Assembly (NCBI GenBank): GCA_036244855.1
Contig: BQKZ01000642.1
Location: forward strand, 22,509-35,017
Source of the DNA: Temnopleurus reevesii
Lineage: Eukaryota > Echinodermata > Echinoidea > Temnopleuroida > Temnopleuridae
Length of the DNA stretch: 12,509 nucleotides
Direction of reading: 5' to 3'
Shown here: positions 1 to 6,941 of the stretch, piece after piece
How the letters are laid out: each line of letters begins with the position of its first letter
Numbering within the stretch: position 1 is the first letter of the stretch
Notes under the pieces: generated by a model
What the model was told of the DNA's origin: nothing
Database searches by the model: none
What the model saw: only the letters and a program-made list of their open reading frames with translations
Program-made: the position numbers and the translations under genes

Positions 1-75
1 AAAAGTAAAAAATTTTTTTTTTTTTATCTGGGAATTATTTTTTAAATTTTTTTTTTTTTTTTTTTTTTTTACAAT
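1..75. repeat. poly-T low-complexity run
   Basis: Two long T homopolymers with a short AT-rich break between them. It could be the A-tail of a minus-strand retroposon, but no element body or target duplication can be seen beside it, so it is recorded only as simple sequence. Confidence 0.8.
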
Positions 76-725
76 TATCTAATTTTTCCAATCTTACCTG
101 TCTTTGTGTCTGTGGGATATGGACATCAGACCTTGAAAGAATCGGATCTTGAGCATCAGACGCATAGCAAACTTTCACCAAACCACATGGCCCTGTTAGA
201 AACATCCAAATGTTTAATCAACATTTTAAAAGGCTTGAAAAATTACTTCGTCCGGTTGTTTTGACGATGTGACGGTAGCCAAAGGTTAATATTGGTTGTA
301 ATAAGGTTAAAGCCCAAGTTTAGTTTTGGTAAAGATAAAGAAATGTGAATTTTTGGGATGTTTATCATGACATGTCATTTTTATACACATTTTCAGACCA
401 TAGCATATTTTTTTACGAACTGATTCTTTTGAAAATTTGAATTTGACCGTTAAATCATATTTAGCGCCCTCTCTTGGTTATAACATTATTTTGCTTGTTA
501 TCGGGCATATACAAAGTTATTTCCGAGATTTGACAATAGAATTAAATAGCGATATACACAACAATTAAATTCTGAAATTTTCATCCAATTCTGAGCATGG
601 GAAGTTGTCCTTTATCAAGAAAGAAAATATTGACACTAAAAGTATTTGCACATTTTAGGTTATAGCTTTTACCAAACGCGTTCATTTTTCACACAATCTT
701 TTGTGCAATATGGTTATGATACTAA
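76..725. other. AT-rich stretch, nothing recognised
   Basis: About 650 bases with stops in every frame at short intervals. I see no inverted repeat, microsatellite or splice-bounded open segment that I could defend. Confidence 0.6.
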
Positions 726-1040
726 ATTTCATTTCATATAGATTTGAAGACAAAATCTGGCGATAAAAATATTCGCTTTTACCAAAAACTTTACTTGGGC
801 TTTGAATACAAAGAAAACAATATAGGAACAACGATTAAAAGGGAACCCCATATCAAACTGGAGGATACGTCTCAATTAATTTGTTACTCATTTCGTGCAA
901 CAATACCTTCTGGCCACGGTCACTTCGTGAAAATACGGACAAATTTGAAAGTAGAACTTTTAAACGGACGAGATGCTTTTGTTAAAATGCTATCTATAGA
1001 CCCAGTCCACTTGTCATTTTTTCTTTCTACACTTAGATGA
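726..1040 (+). CDS. weak candidate exon, unknown protein
   Basis: A reading frame stays open for about 105 codons, from just after a TAA at 723-725 to a TGA at 1038-1040. Within it the bases near 740 (TTTCATTTCATATAG then ATTTGAAG) look like a pyrimidine-rich splice acceptor. Read from there, the segment would be a terminal exon of about 98 residues. The peptide is mixed and not low complexity, with stretches such as GHGHFVKIRTNLKVELLNGR, and the base composition is a little less AT-rich than the flanks. Against it: I recognise no domain, there is no ATG near the 5' end, no clear polyadenylation signal follows closely, and an open frame of this length can occur by chance. I treat it as a possible exon or exon relic only. 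Confidence 0.15.
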   Translation: MSFHIDLKTKSGDKNIRFYQKLYLGFEYKENNIGTTIKREPHIKLEDTSQLICYSFRATIPSGHGHFVKIRTNLKVELLNGRDAFVKMLSIDPVHLSFFLSTLR

Positions 1041-1287
1041 ATATAGTTTCAAGCAAAGACTTGACTTTGTTGACCCCGGAAATTTGGGTTATTTCGATTT
1101 GAAAGAAATGCTTCAGAACTTAATATCTTGGAATTGAAACCGTAAATTTTTTCCAGATTGATTGAATACTCTCTAGTTATTGAGAACTTAACATAAACAG
1201 TACTTGAATTATGTATTAAAAGAAATTGCTAATTTTCTGCTTAATCTTTATGATAAGAAACGATCCATGTGGCTTTTGAATATAATT
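1041..1287. other. AT-rich stretch, nothing recognised
   Basis: Short AT-rich interval between the weak open frame and the first inverted-repeat element. No feature is supported. Confidence 0.5.
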
Positions 1288-1433
1288 CAGTCAAACCTTT
1301 CTATATTGGCCACTTAAATTGATTCCATCCAGGTGAAAATGCATGTTATAGAACCTGTCTGTAAAGGCCACCTGTCTACAGTGGTCACTTTTTCTTTTTC
1401 CCTTGGGGTGGCCTCTGTAGACAGGTTTGACCG
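1288..1433. repeat. foldback element with ACCTGTCTRYA minirepeats
   Basis: The ends are inverted copies: 1288-1313 matches the reverse complement of 1408-1433 at 21 of 26 positions (core TCAAACCTNTCTA...GGCCAC). Inside, two direct units of 17-19 bp start at 1353 and 1370 (ACCTGTCTGTAAAGGCC and ACCTGTCTACAGTGGTCAC). The same motif is therefore present at least four times, in both orientations, in under 150 bp. It looks like an old, partly diverged member of a dispersed foldback family. A 61-codon open frame over it (from 1333) is a by-product of the repeat and not a gene. Confidence 0.5.
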
Positions 1434-1677
1434 TATTCCATTCTCTGTGTGCTCACAGATGGATATCTTCTCAAATCATACGGATTTTTACACGAAAGAT
1501 AGCCATAGATTGGAGTAACATTAATTTTGTAACTGAACATCCCTCCGTATTTCAATGAGTAGCAGTAAATTTTATTTCTACATTCATTTTTTTTTGTTGT
1601 GTTTAATCGTCATACAAAGTGCCTATGGCGGACAGGTTTTGGAAAATGAAAATTCCGTTGTATCATTCGGCTAAAGG

Positions 1678-1839
1678 CCCGGGCACACCAAACACGGCAC
1701 GGCATCACGGCACGGTATTTACGCGATTTCTCCCCTGTGATTGGCCAATTGTGAAGCATCCTTTGCGCGGAGGAGCGCGCCGACCAATAGCAACCAAGAT
1801 ACCGTGCCATTATGCCGTGCCGTGTTTGGTGTGCCCGGG
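1678..1839. mobile_element. MITE-like foldback element, 40-bp inverted ends
   Basis: Arms 1678-1717 and 1800-1839 are inverted copies matching at 38 of 40 bases, starting CCCGGGCACACCAAACACGG. The 82-bp centre is not repeated. There is no room for a transposase, so it would be a non-autonomous DNA element moved in trans. The target duplication is ambiguous because the outermost bases (CCCGGG) are themselves palindromic. They could be the end of the element or a 6-bp duplication; a TA dinucleotide also lies just outside each end. The centre carries an ATTGG at 1740-1744 with an overlapping CCAAT at 1744-1748, a second CCAAT at 1784-1788, and a GCGC-rich patch between them. Three overlapping open frames here (about 60-100 codons) are shadows of the element. 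Confidence 0.75.
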
Positions 1840-2044
1840 ATACATTGATGTAATTTTACTTCTTTGTGTGTTTTTACTCTCAGATGTAGTTTCCATGTGG
1901 AAAGCAATCAATATTCATAATTCAACATAAATAGACCTTATATTGAAGCATAAATGATTTGCGCAGAGAACTGACAGAATAGCTTTATACACACTTAGGA
2001 ATAGAGGTGCAGCATTGCTTATTTTCAAACAAATGCAACACTTA
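1840..2044. other. spacer between foldback elements
   Basis: Unremarkable AT-rich DNA. A pyrimidine-AG near 1882 (TTTTTACTCTCAG) resembles a splice acceptor but is followed at once by stops in the ATG frame, so no exon is called. Confidence 0.4.
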
Positions 2045-2203
2045 GGGGGTGTTGCTCAAAAGTTGCAGTTGATCGGAACGTGCCAATCAAAATCAGTGTT
2101 TCATGCGCGTCTTGTCAAATGCGCATAATGTGCGCGAATGAGAATGCGCGTTACAATGTGCAAAGTTGCAGCTGATTTGCAGTTGATTTTGAACAAAACC
2201 TCC
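2045..2203. mobile_element. diverged foldback element with GCGC-rich centre
   Basis: Ends 2045-2061 and 2187-2203 are inverted copies at 14 of 17 bases (GGGGGTGTTGCTCAAAA and its partner). Just inside them a 13-bp word, AGTTGCAGTTGAT, appears at 2061-2073, in the variant AGTTGCAGCTGAT at 2164-2176, and in part at 2177-2187, as direct repeats. The centre (2104-2152) holds several ATGCGC/TGCGCG words. I read this as an old non-autonomous DNA element; the short imperfect arms and lack of a target duplication keep confidence moderate. Confidence 0.4.
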
Positions 2204-2311
2204 TTTGAGCACCTTTTTGGTTAACTCGAATCACAAAAGGTATGATATTGCATATTTCGCAGTGCTCATTGATCAGAGGATTTGGATTGCTTAGTTCTAG
2301 CTTATCCGATC

Positions 2312-2422
2312 ATGCCAATCTCTCATGCAAAAACGATGGCGACTTTAAAAGATATCAAACAGTGTAAAACACGGTTTCCTCTTCAGGCTGCCGAAGGGTA
2401 CAATATTACACCCCATTGGTAA
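2312..2422 (+). CDS. short open frame, unknown, possible first exon
   Basis: Thirty-six codons run from an ATG at 2312 to a TAA at 2420-2422, with a second in-frame ATG at 2336 in a favourable context (AACGATGG). From the second ATG the peptide begins MATLKDIKQCKTRFPLQAAE and has a balanced composition. The frame is open upstream to a TGA near 2264. A GT at 2419-2420 (CATTG then GTAATT) could be a moderate splice donor, leaving the exon in phase 2. The TGCGCA-rich patch 190 bases upstream resembles NRF1-type sites but lies inside a foldback element. No domain is recognised, and a frame this short has little statistical weight. Confidence 0.15.
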   Translation: MPISHAKTMATLKDIKQCKTRFPLQAAEGYNITPHW

Positions 2423-2524
2423 TTGAACCCTTTATTTACCATTTCTTGCTGAGCATGTATAAAAATGATGCAATATAGCACCTTTTCGAGTTTTGGTGCT
2501 TTTTCCTAAGTGTGTGAGTTGTGG

Positions 2525-2590
2525 ATTATAATAATGATAACAAATAATTACATTTATAAGGCGCTTTATACAGGTGTTTCAAAGCGCACG
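2525..2590 (+). repeat. probable SINE/LINE 3'-tail fragment
   Basis: An ATAATAATGATAA-type stretch runs into ACATTTATAAGGCGCTTTAT and then a short hairpin (GCGCTTT at 2561-2567, AAAGCGC at 2581-2587). This is the kind of tail seen on CR1/L2-type LINEs and the SINEs that use them, and resembles in style the tail of the SINE near 8820-8893. No head is attached, so it is a fragment at most. Confidence 0.35.
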
Positions 2591-2630
2591 ATAAGCAAAT
2601 AGTGAAAAATACATGAAAACCTCACAAAAC

Positions 2631-2806
2631 ACGATATAAACTATTTCCGAAAATTTAAGTCGAGCGCAAATTCAATGCTCCTTTGTTATGCTATTGAAAT
2701 CGGAACCAACTTGTCTTTGTTGTGTCTGCGCAGATGAATTCACGGCATATATACGGATCGATTGTCTGCGTTCGAATTAATTTTTTTCGGAAATAGTTTA
2801 GATCGT
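2631..2806. mobile_element. MITE-like foldback element with TA-flanked ends
   Basis: Arms 2631-2668 and 2767-2806 are inverted copies, aligning with a small gap in a run of A/T (shared core TAAACTATTTCCGAAAA and then TTCGARCGCA). The outer AACTATTTCC ends each sit next to a TA dinucleotide, which would fit a Tc1/mariner-type target, though TA is too common in this DNA to prove it. The centre has no coding capacity. It is most likely a non-autonomous DNA transposon. Confidence 0.55.
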
Positions 2807-4005
2807 TTTACAAAAACTACAAAATAATCAGAGCCCTAGATGCAAGGGGCTACCTATGGAGGCGCACACCAAAAAAAAAAAAAGAAAGAAAAAAAAAGGA
2901 TTAAATGTTTAAGATTATAATTTTTCTGTTTTTGGTCTCAAGTTACAACTACAATCAAGTTCTAGGAACATATATTTTCCATCTTCCACAATATATTATT
3001 TTGGAAAAAAATTATTATTGATTAGAAGCAATTTGAAGTAGGATGATAGCGTTTCCATTAGAAATTCATCATTTCATTTTTATAATGATAATTCCTAATC
3101 AATCAGTATCCTTGCGTAATAATAGGTTTTTAGTATTTCCATGTTTTTTGTTGTAACTTATTTGAACTTATTTTGTCATCATCACATCAAATAGATGATA
3201 CATGAAATAAAAGCAGTTTTACACAGAATTCCCGATTAAACTATTCTTTTTCCTCGTTGTCAAATACAAATACAGTATGACTTTGCATTACATATACATA
3301 CAATTTTTTTTAAACCAAATTTCGCCAATATTATTTTATGATGTCTTTTTATGATTTCGTTGTTAATACTTTAACACCAAAATATTATCTCTGTGTCGAT
3401 GAATGCATATTTTTGACTACTCATTACTCGTGAGCTATTGATTCAACTATTTTAGAAACATTTTGGTAAAAGTGAGACAATAAGTTTTTTTTACAATAAA
3501 TATGTTGTGAGATGGTAAGAACCAATGAGTTGTATGTGAATTTAGATTATATAGACCAACATATTTTTATGTCACTTATGTTACTTTTCCCATTCTGTAG
3601 TCAGTGTAAACCTGGCGACTTTTGCAAATGCAAAACAAAAAACACCACTTTTTTTTTTTATAGAAAAGTATTTTTAAAAAATAGTAATAAAAAATGTTGG
3701 AATCTTCTTTGACTTTGTGCAGGGTTTACCCGGTTCCAATAGTCATTGGGTTAAATTATTTAAGCACATTACGTCTTTGAGACTAGCATAGCAACATGAG
3801 TCAACAGTTATTATTATGCACAAGACATAAATAAAACACAAAACCTAACTTACAAAAAACTTAACTTTCAAATTCATCATCACATCCCAAAATGTAGACT
3901 TGAATATCAAAGCATCATTGGTTATCATTTCATTGAACCACATTTCAAAAATGTATTAATCTTTCTGAAGCAGATAATTAACGTACCATATCTTTGAAAA
4001 TGTCA
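2807..4005. other. AT-rich stretch, nothing recognised
   Basis: About 1.2 kb with a poly-A/GA run near 2870-2900 and otherwise no repeat structure I can see. A 66-codon frame at 3512-3712 on the plus strand is AT-driven and has no coding character. If the minus-strand gene that starts near 4430 is real, this stretch would be part of its first intron or later introns. Confidence 0.5.
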
Positions 4006-4197
4006 TTAGAAAACGAGAATAACAGATTTTGCTGTTTCTTCTAACACAAAAAGAAAGGAAAATATGAAAAAAAGTACAATCTACAGACAAAAGTACTTTG
4101 TAGATTATTTCCCTCACATGCAGTGCTAGATATAAGAGGATTATCATCTTATTGAGCTAAATTTCTAATGTATAATTGTACCGTAAATTTCACTTAC

Positions 4198-4273
4198 CGG
4201 CGAGAGCTAATATAAGCAGCATATGAACCAAATGATAACAATTTGAAGACTGCATGACTTCACTGTCTTGCAT
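4198..4273 (-). CDS. signal-peptide first exon, secreted or membrane protein (5' part)
   Basis: On the minus strand a coding exon starts at an ATG at 4273-4271 or, more convincingly, the in-frame ATG at 4255-4253, and runs to a strong splice donor at 4197-4196 (CCG then GTAAGTG). From the second ATG it encodes MQSSNCYHLVHMLLILALA and the first base of a Gly/Glu/other codon. That is a short polar start, a Leu/Ile/Ala-rich core and an ALA cleavage-type end, as in a signal peptide. A phase-1 intron straight after a signal peptide is common in secreted proteins. A TATA box lies about 190-210 bases upstream. Three upstream ATGs in the leader, in other frames, are a weakness. The mature protein cannot be identified. 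A pyrimidine-rich acceptor exists at 4042-4041, but splicing there gives only 11 more codons before a TAA at 4008-4006, so the true next exon is probably elsewhere. Confidence 0.45.
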
Positions 4274-4431
4274 GGGCACATAGAAAGACCAAAAGCTATG
4301 GAAAAGATGATGAACATCGATTCCAAACCAGAAAACAAGATCTCACAAAATAGAAAAGTTTTGATACTTCCTTTCCCCGGAGCTCTGAAGCTCAAACTGA
4401 ACGCAAGTCATTCAAAGTAAACCTTGCAAGT
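4199..4431 (-). other. putative first exon 5' leader region
   Basis: The interval from the proposed start site (A opposite 4431, in TCACT, an initiator-like word 33 bases from the first T of the TATA box) to the signal-peptide exon. It contains ATGs near 4412, 4309 and 4288 that open short unrelated frames. One of these is the tail of a 62-codon frame ending at 4207. These upstream frames could lower translation, or the true start site could lie further downstream. Confidence 0.35.
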
Positions 4432-4456
4432 GAGAGCACCGAAGGCATCACATCAT

Positions 4457-4464
4457 CTTTTATA
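4457..4464 (-). promoter_or_regulatory. TATA box of the minus-strand gene
   Basis: The minus strand reads TATAAAAG, a full match to the animal TATA consensus. It sits 33 bases before an initiator-like TCACT and about 200 bases before the signal-peptide ATG. In AT-rich DNA a TATA word alone is weak evidence. Its worth comes from the spacing to a good coding exon with a strong donor on the same strand. Confidence 0.5.
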
Positions 4465-4530
4465 TTAAATTTCTAGTTTGTGCGGGGGAAGAGGAGAGAT
4501 CACTTTTCTTTCTCTCTTACAGAATGTATT

Positions 4531-4583
4531 CTCCGACTCTCTCTCCCTCTCTTCTCTCTCTCTCTCTCTCTCTGTCTTTCTCT
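4531..4583 (-). promoter_or_regulatory. GA/CT tract upstream of the promoter
   Basis: A nearly pure CT run on the plus strand (GA on the minus strand), 70-125 bases upstream of the TATA box. GA tracts near promoters can bind GAGA-type factors and keep chromatin open. It may equally be an ordinary dinucleotide microsatellite. Confidence 0.5.
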
Positions 4584-4622
4584 ACATCTGGACATGATAA
4601 GTAATTAAACGACAGTTACTGG

Positions 4623-4631
4623 GCGTGGGCG
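4623..4631 (+). promoter_or_regulatory. EGR-type site GCGTGGGCG
   Basis: An exact match to the nine-base EGR zinc-finger consensus, about 195 bases upstream of the proposed start site of the minus-strand gene and in otherwise AT-rich DNA. Binding is inferred from the word alone. Confidence 0.3.
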
Positions 4632-4639
4632 ATTTGTTG

Positions 4640-5008
4640 CTCGTTGCTCACAGCATGTAATGAATAGACCAATTAAGATCTCAACAAGTAGTTCACTTTG
4701 TTCCACTTTGATTTAATTCATCTGATTTGTAGTGATACAATTCCAGTCAGTTGATCTGATCTCGCTGGCATTTTGATCGCAGAAGTATGATGTAATGAGA
4801 ACAAAATGTGCAGGGTCGAAATTAAAAAGTTAAAAAGAAATAATGATAAACATGACACGATTTATTAGCCTTTTACGTCATGTAATAAAACATTTTAACA
4901 ATACATTTGCTGATTTCAAATTCAATAAAAACACAACGAAACATCGAAATTTCGATCCACTTGATCATTTTTTTTAGAAAAATGGATCATGGGTGATGTT
5001 CTGTTAAA
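4640..5008. other. upstream intergenic DNA, nothing recognised
   Basis: AT-rich sequence between the promoter region and the first of two foldback elements. No repeat or open frame of note. Confidence 0.5.
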
Positions 5009-5014
5009 GCACCG

Positions 5015-5132
5015 GTGACATAGGGCCCCGGAAGCAACACGTCTCAACACGACCCTTTGTTCTTATAGGCAATTAACTGTGAATTAACAAAGCGTCGTGT
5101 TGAATCGTGTTGCTTCCGGGGCCCTATGTGAC
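5015..5132. mobile_element. MITE-like foldback element with GTGAC target duplication
   Basis: Arms of about 42 bp (5020-5061 and 5086-5127) are inverted copies at 39 of 42 bases, starting ATAGGGCCCCGGAAGCAACA, round a 24-bp centre. Just outside them GTGAC occurs as a direct repeat at 5015-5019 and 5128-5132, a plausible 5-bp target-site duplication. The element proper is then 5020-5127, 108 bp. It has no coding capacity and would form a near-perfect hairpin. A 75-codon minus-strand frame over the right half is a shadow. Confidence 0.75.
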
Positions 5133-5345
5133 CAGGGCCTATAGTTACGATCAATTGGGGGTTAATACTAATAAATACACATTTTATGCATTCATGTACA
5201 CAGAGGTTGTTCTTGGCAACCCAAATGCTTGCAAGAGTCTTACCCGACATAGCAATCAGTAATGCTTGCAAGTTGGATTCCGAGTATTGAAGTTCATTTG
5301 TTACTAGCCGGTCTAAGAAATACCACCTTAACTTCGTTTGTTGAC
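5133..5345. other. spacer between two foldback elements
   Basis: Ordinary AT-rich DNA. The word AATGCTTGCAAG occurs twice in direct order (near 5224 and 5261), with no further structure seen. Confidence 0.35.
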
Positions 5346-5473
5346 TGAGCCCCGTAACATAAAGGTTTGCGATTAATTGCTGATCTCGATTGATATCAAT
5401 CGCAAGTCTATGGCAATCATGTATCGCAAAATCAAACAGCGATTAATCGCAAACCTTTATGTTACGGGGCTCA
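5346..5473. mobile_element. MITE-like foldback element, 37-bp near-perfect arms
   Basis: Arms 5346-5382 and 5437-5473 are inverted copies with a single mismatch in 37 bases, starting TGAGCCCCGTAACATAAAGG. The centre holds a perfect 16-bp palindrome at 5387-5402 (CGATTGATATCAATCG) and further ATCGCAA words. No clean target duplication is seen; the nearest is CTGAG against CTCAG if the outermost bases are counted as flank. The near-identity of the arms suggests recent activity or hairpin-mediated conversion. Confidence 0.75.
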
Positions 5474-5665
5474 GAAATCTTTGCAAATTTGAAATTGTTT
5501 ACTATCAGAGTAAACTTTCGTAAGTGTCTTGTAGGGAGCGCAAAACGTGTGTGAGTGAATAGCTGCATTTGAGTTGAGCCACACCCCTTGAATTTGTTCG
5601 AATGTTTTGACGCATGTTTATGAAAGGCGACATGAATAGCTGTCGTTGTCAAAAAAATAACTATA

Positions 5666-5716
5666 TGAGTCATAGAAGAATCTGAACAGCTGATTGGTCT
5701 AAATCCCCTCACGTGA
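5666..5716. promoter_or_regulatory. cluster of AP-1, E-box and CCAAT-type words
   Basis: Within about 50 bases: TGAGTCA (5666-5672, AP-1 consensus), CAGCTG next to ATTGG (5688-5697, E-box and inverted CCAAT) and TCACGTGA (5709-5716, palindromic E-box of the USF/MITF type). The density is higher than elsewhere in the window, so an enhancer or distal promoter is possible. No gene start is seen beside it, and words this short occur by chance. A 102-codon minus-strand frame across 5443-5751 has no recognisable domain and runs into the foldback arm; I do not call it. Confidence 0.2.
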
Positions 5717-6057
5717 CGGCAACTTAAAAACTGTGATGAATATGATTTCATCCTTGAATAATAAATAATTTGGTATACTATTCATCGCTTTCGGCGGAGT
5801 TTTAAGAACCGGAATCAGATATACAGACTTTAAATTTTTTAGTAAGAACCTATTTTTTTTATAAAACCGAACTATACATGATAAAAGTGGGGTTTTTTTT
5901 AATCATTGCACTCGCGAATGTGATTCCAATGTTAGGTTTTTATTGTTTTCAATGTTGTTTTGTTTGTTTAAATCGGACAAGATGATTTTCTTGGATTTCA
6001 TATTTTACATCGCATGTTCCGATGATCATAGCATTTACTGTTATTTTTCGAATTTTC

Positions 6058-6142
6058 ATAATAACAATAATGATAATAATAATAATGATAATGATTTTAA
6101 TAATAATATAATAATCATAATGATAATGATAATAATGATTAT
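6058..6142 (+). repeat. AAT/ATG/ATA trinucleotide-rich stretch
   Basis: Irregular run of ATAATA, ATGATA and AATAAT words, repeated identically at 9833-9917. Probably an old trinucleotide microsatellite with point changes. Confidence 0.7.
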
Positions 6143-6229
6143 AATGGTTCTGACTCTGCTACTGGTATTAATAACAACAAAAATCATCACAATGTATCAT
6201 TAGCAGTAATAATGATACCTTTCTATTAT

Positions 6230-6230
<1 letters not shown>

Positions 6231-6271
<41 letters not shown>
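6231..6271 (+). repeat. ACT trinucleotide microsatellite
   Basis: About 13.5 uninterrupted ACT units. The same length occurs in copy 2 at 10006-10046, although pure trinucleotide runs usually change length quickly. Confidence 0.9.
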
Positions 6272-6542
6272 AACTGATGATGATAATAATAACGATGGCA
6301 TTTCCATTGGCTGTGTTTGCATTTCAAATCATTCACATATAAATTTATTGGCACGCCCCCTCGTTTAGTACAGTAACAATTCATTCCCACGTGCACTTCC
6401 CATATTCATCTAGCGCAAGTCATAGTGAGTGTTTTTTTCCGTAATGCTATACCACTTCAGTGGCCTATTTTGTTTTTAATGATTCGAAAGAACTAGATTT
6501 GAATGATATCTGTTTCAATAACCGTTTATAAGGTGTACTTAC

Positions 6543-6652
6543 ACGTGCAAGAGATTTGTGACATCTGACGATCTTACTTTCTTGAGAGATGAGATCCATT
6601 GACAGACGATCCAACGACAGATTAAACTCAATATATGCATTATCACAGTGAC
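6543..6652 (-). CDS. candidate internal exon, unknown protein
   Basis: On the minus strand 110 bases lie between an acceptor-like CTTTTTCAAAG (AG at 6654-6653) and a strong donor (CACGT then GTAAGTA, GT at 6542-6541). They encode 36 residues in one open frame, including NLSLDRLSMDLISQESKIVR and then CHKSLAR. The spacing of Leu/Ile/Met suggests an amphipathic helix. The frame remains open on both sides: a Lys/Arg-rich stretch from the purine tract upstream and about 27 codons past the donor. Two of the four differences from copy 2 fall in that downstream part and would change residues, which fits intron. The acceptor is weak, lacking a long pyrimidine run, and I cannot assign the peptide to a family. 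The 3' 58 bases recur in copy 2 and are cut off by the N at 10376. Confidence 0.25.
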
Positions 6653-6685
6653 CTTTGAAAAAGTATTCTTTACCTCGTATGGCAC

Positions 6686-6887
6686 TGCTTTTTCCTTCGT
6701 CTTTTTTCATCTTCATCTTCTTCTTCTTCTTCTCCCTCCCTTTTCCTCTTTTCCTTTTTCTTCTTCCTCTTCTTTTTCTTCTCCTTCTTCTCATTTACCT
6801 TCTTCTCCTCCTACCTCTCCTACCTCTTCTTCTTCTTCTTCTTCTTCTCATCCTTCTTCATCATCATCTTCGTCTTCTGCTCTCCAG
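6686..6887 (+). repeat. long TTC/TCC polypyrimidine tract
   Basis: About 200 bases that are almost wholly C and T (TTC, TCC, CTT words), ending CTGCTCTCCAG. Such tracts can form triplex (H-DNA) structures and can also serve as a splice-acceptor pyrimidine tract. Open frames of 85 and 126 codons on the plus strand (poly-Ser/Leu/Phe) and the Arg/Lys-rich part of a 109-codon frame on the minus strand are translations of this tract and not genes. Confidence 0.85.
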
Positions 6888-6939
6888 TCCACCATTTCCT
6901 TTCTTCTATTGATTCCATGGAAGATCAGCAGCATTATAT
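6888..6939 (+). CDS. candidate 52-base microexon, unknown protein
   Basis: The polypyrimidine tract ends in CTCCAG at 6887 and 52 bases later comes a strong donor (TATAT then GTAAGTG, GT at 6940-6941). One of the three phases is open throughout, giving HHFLSSIDSMEDQQHY and a partial codon; another is also open but reads as the low-complexity frame. An ATG at 6917 with G at +4 lies in the first of these. Both splice signals are good, but the pyrimidine tract may be a plain microsatellite, and the segment is too short to judge coding potential. It is on the opposite strand to the candidate exon at 6543-6652, so at most one of the two is likely to be real unless two genes overlap here. Confidence 0.2.
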
Positions 6940-6941
6940 GT

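Larger units (their letters stand above)
5762..6600. repeat. 839-bp duplicated block, copy 1
   Basis: Matches 9537-10375 base for base over 839 positions with no insertion or deletion. I see four substitutions: 5786 C/A, 6404 A/G, 6505 G/A and 6511 T/A (copy 1/copy 2). It contains AAT/ATG-type trinucleotide-rich DNA, an ACT microsatellite and the 3' part of a candidate minus-strand exon. Copy 1 joins its flanks without any N. An 86-codon frame at 5943-6203, rich in Asn and Ile, is only the translation of the trinucleotide-rich stretch. Confidence 0.9.

Noticed and set aside
1610..1930. Three overlapping frames of 62-103 codons on both strands
   Set aside because: They lie over the foldback element at 1678-1839; open frames on both strands mirror its inverted arms.
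4006..4040. Second exon for the signal-peptide gene after the acceptor at 4042-4041
   Set aside because: The acceptor is good, but the joined frame stops after 11 codons, giving a 30-residue product; more likely a cryptic site.
5443..5751. 102-codon minus-strand frame
   Set aside because: It starts in AT-rich DNA, ends inside a foldback arm, shows no domain and has no splice or promoter context.
5943..6203. 86-codon Asn/Ile-rich frame, repeated at 9718-9978
   Set aside because: It is the translation of an AAT/ATG trinucleotide-rich stretch, and its second copy comes from the suspect duplicated block.
6228..6275. CRISPR-like or structured array
   Set aside because: It is a simple ACT microsatellite with no spacers.
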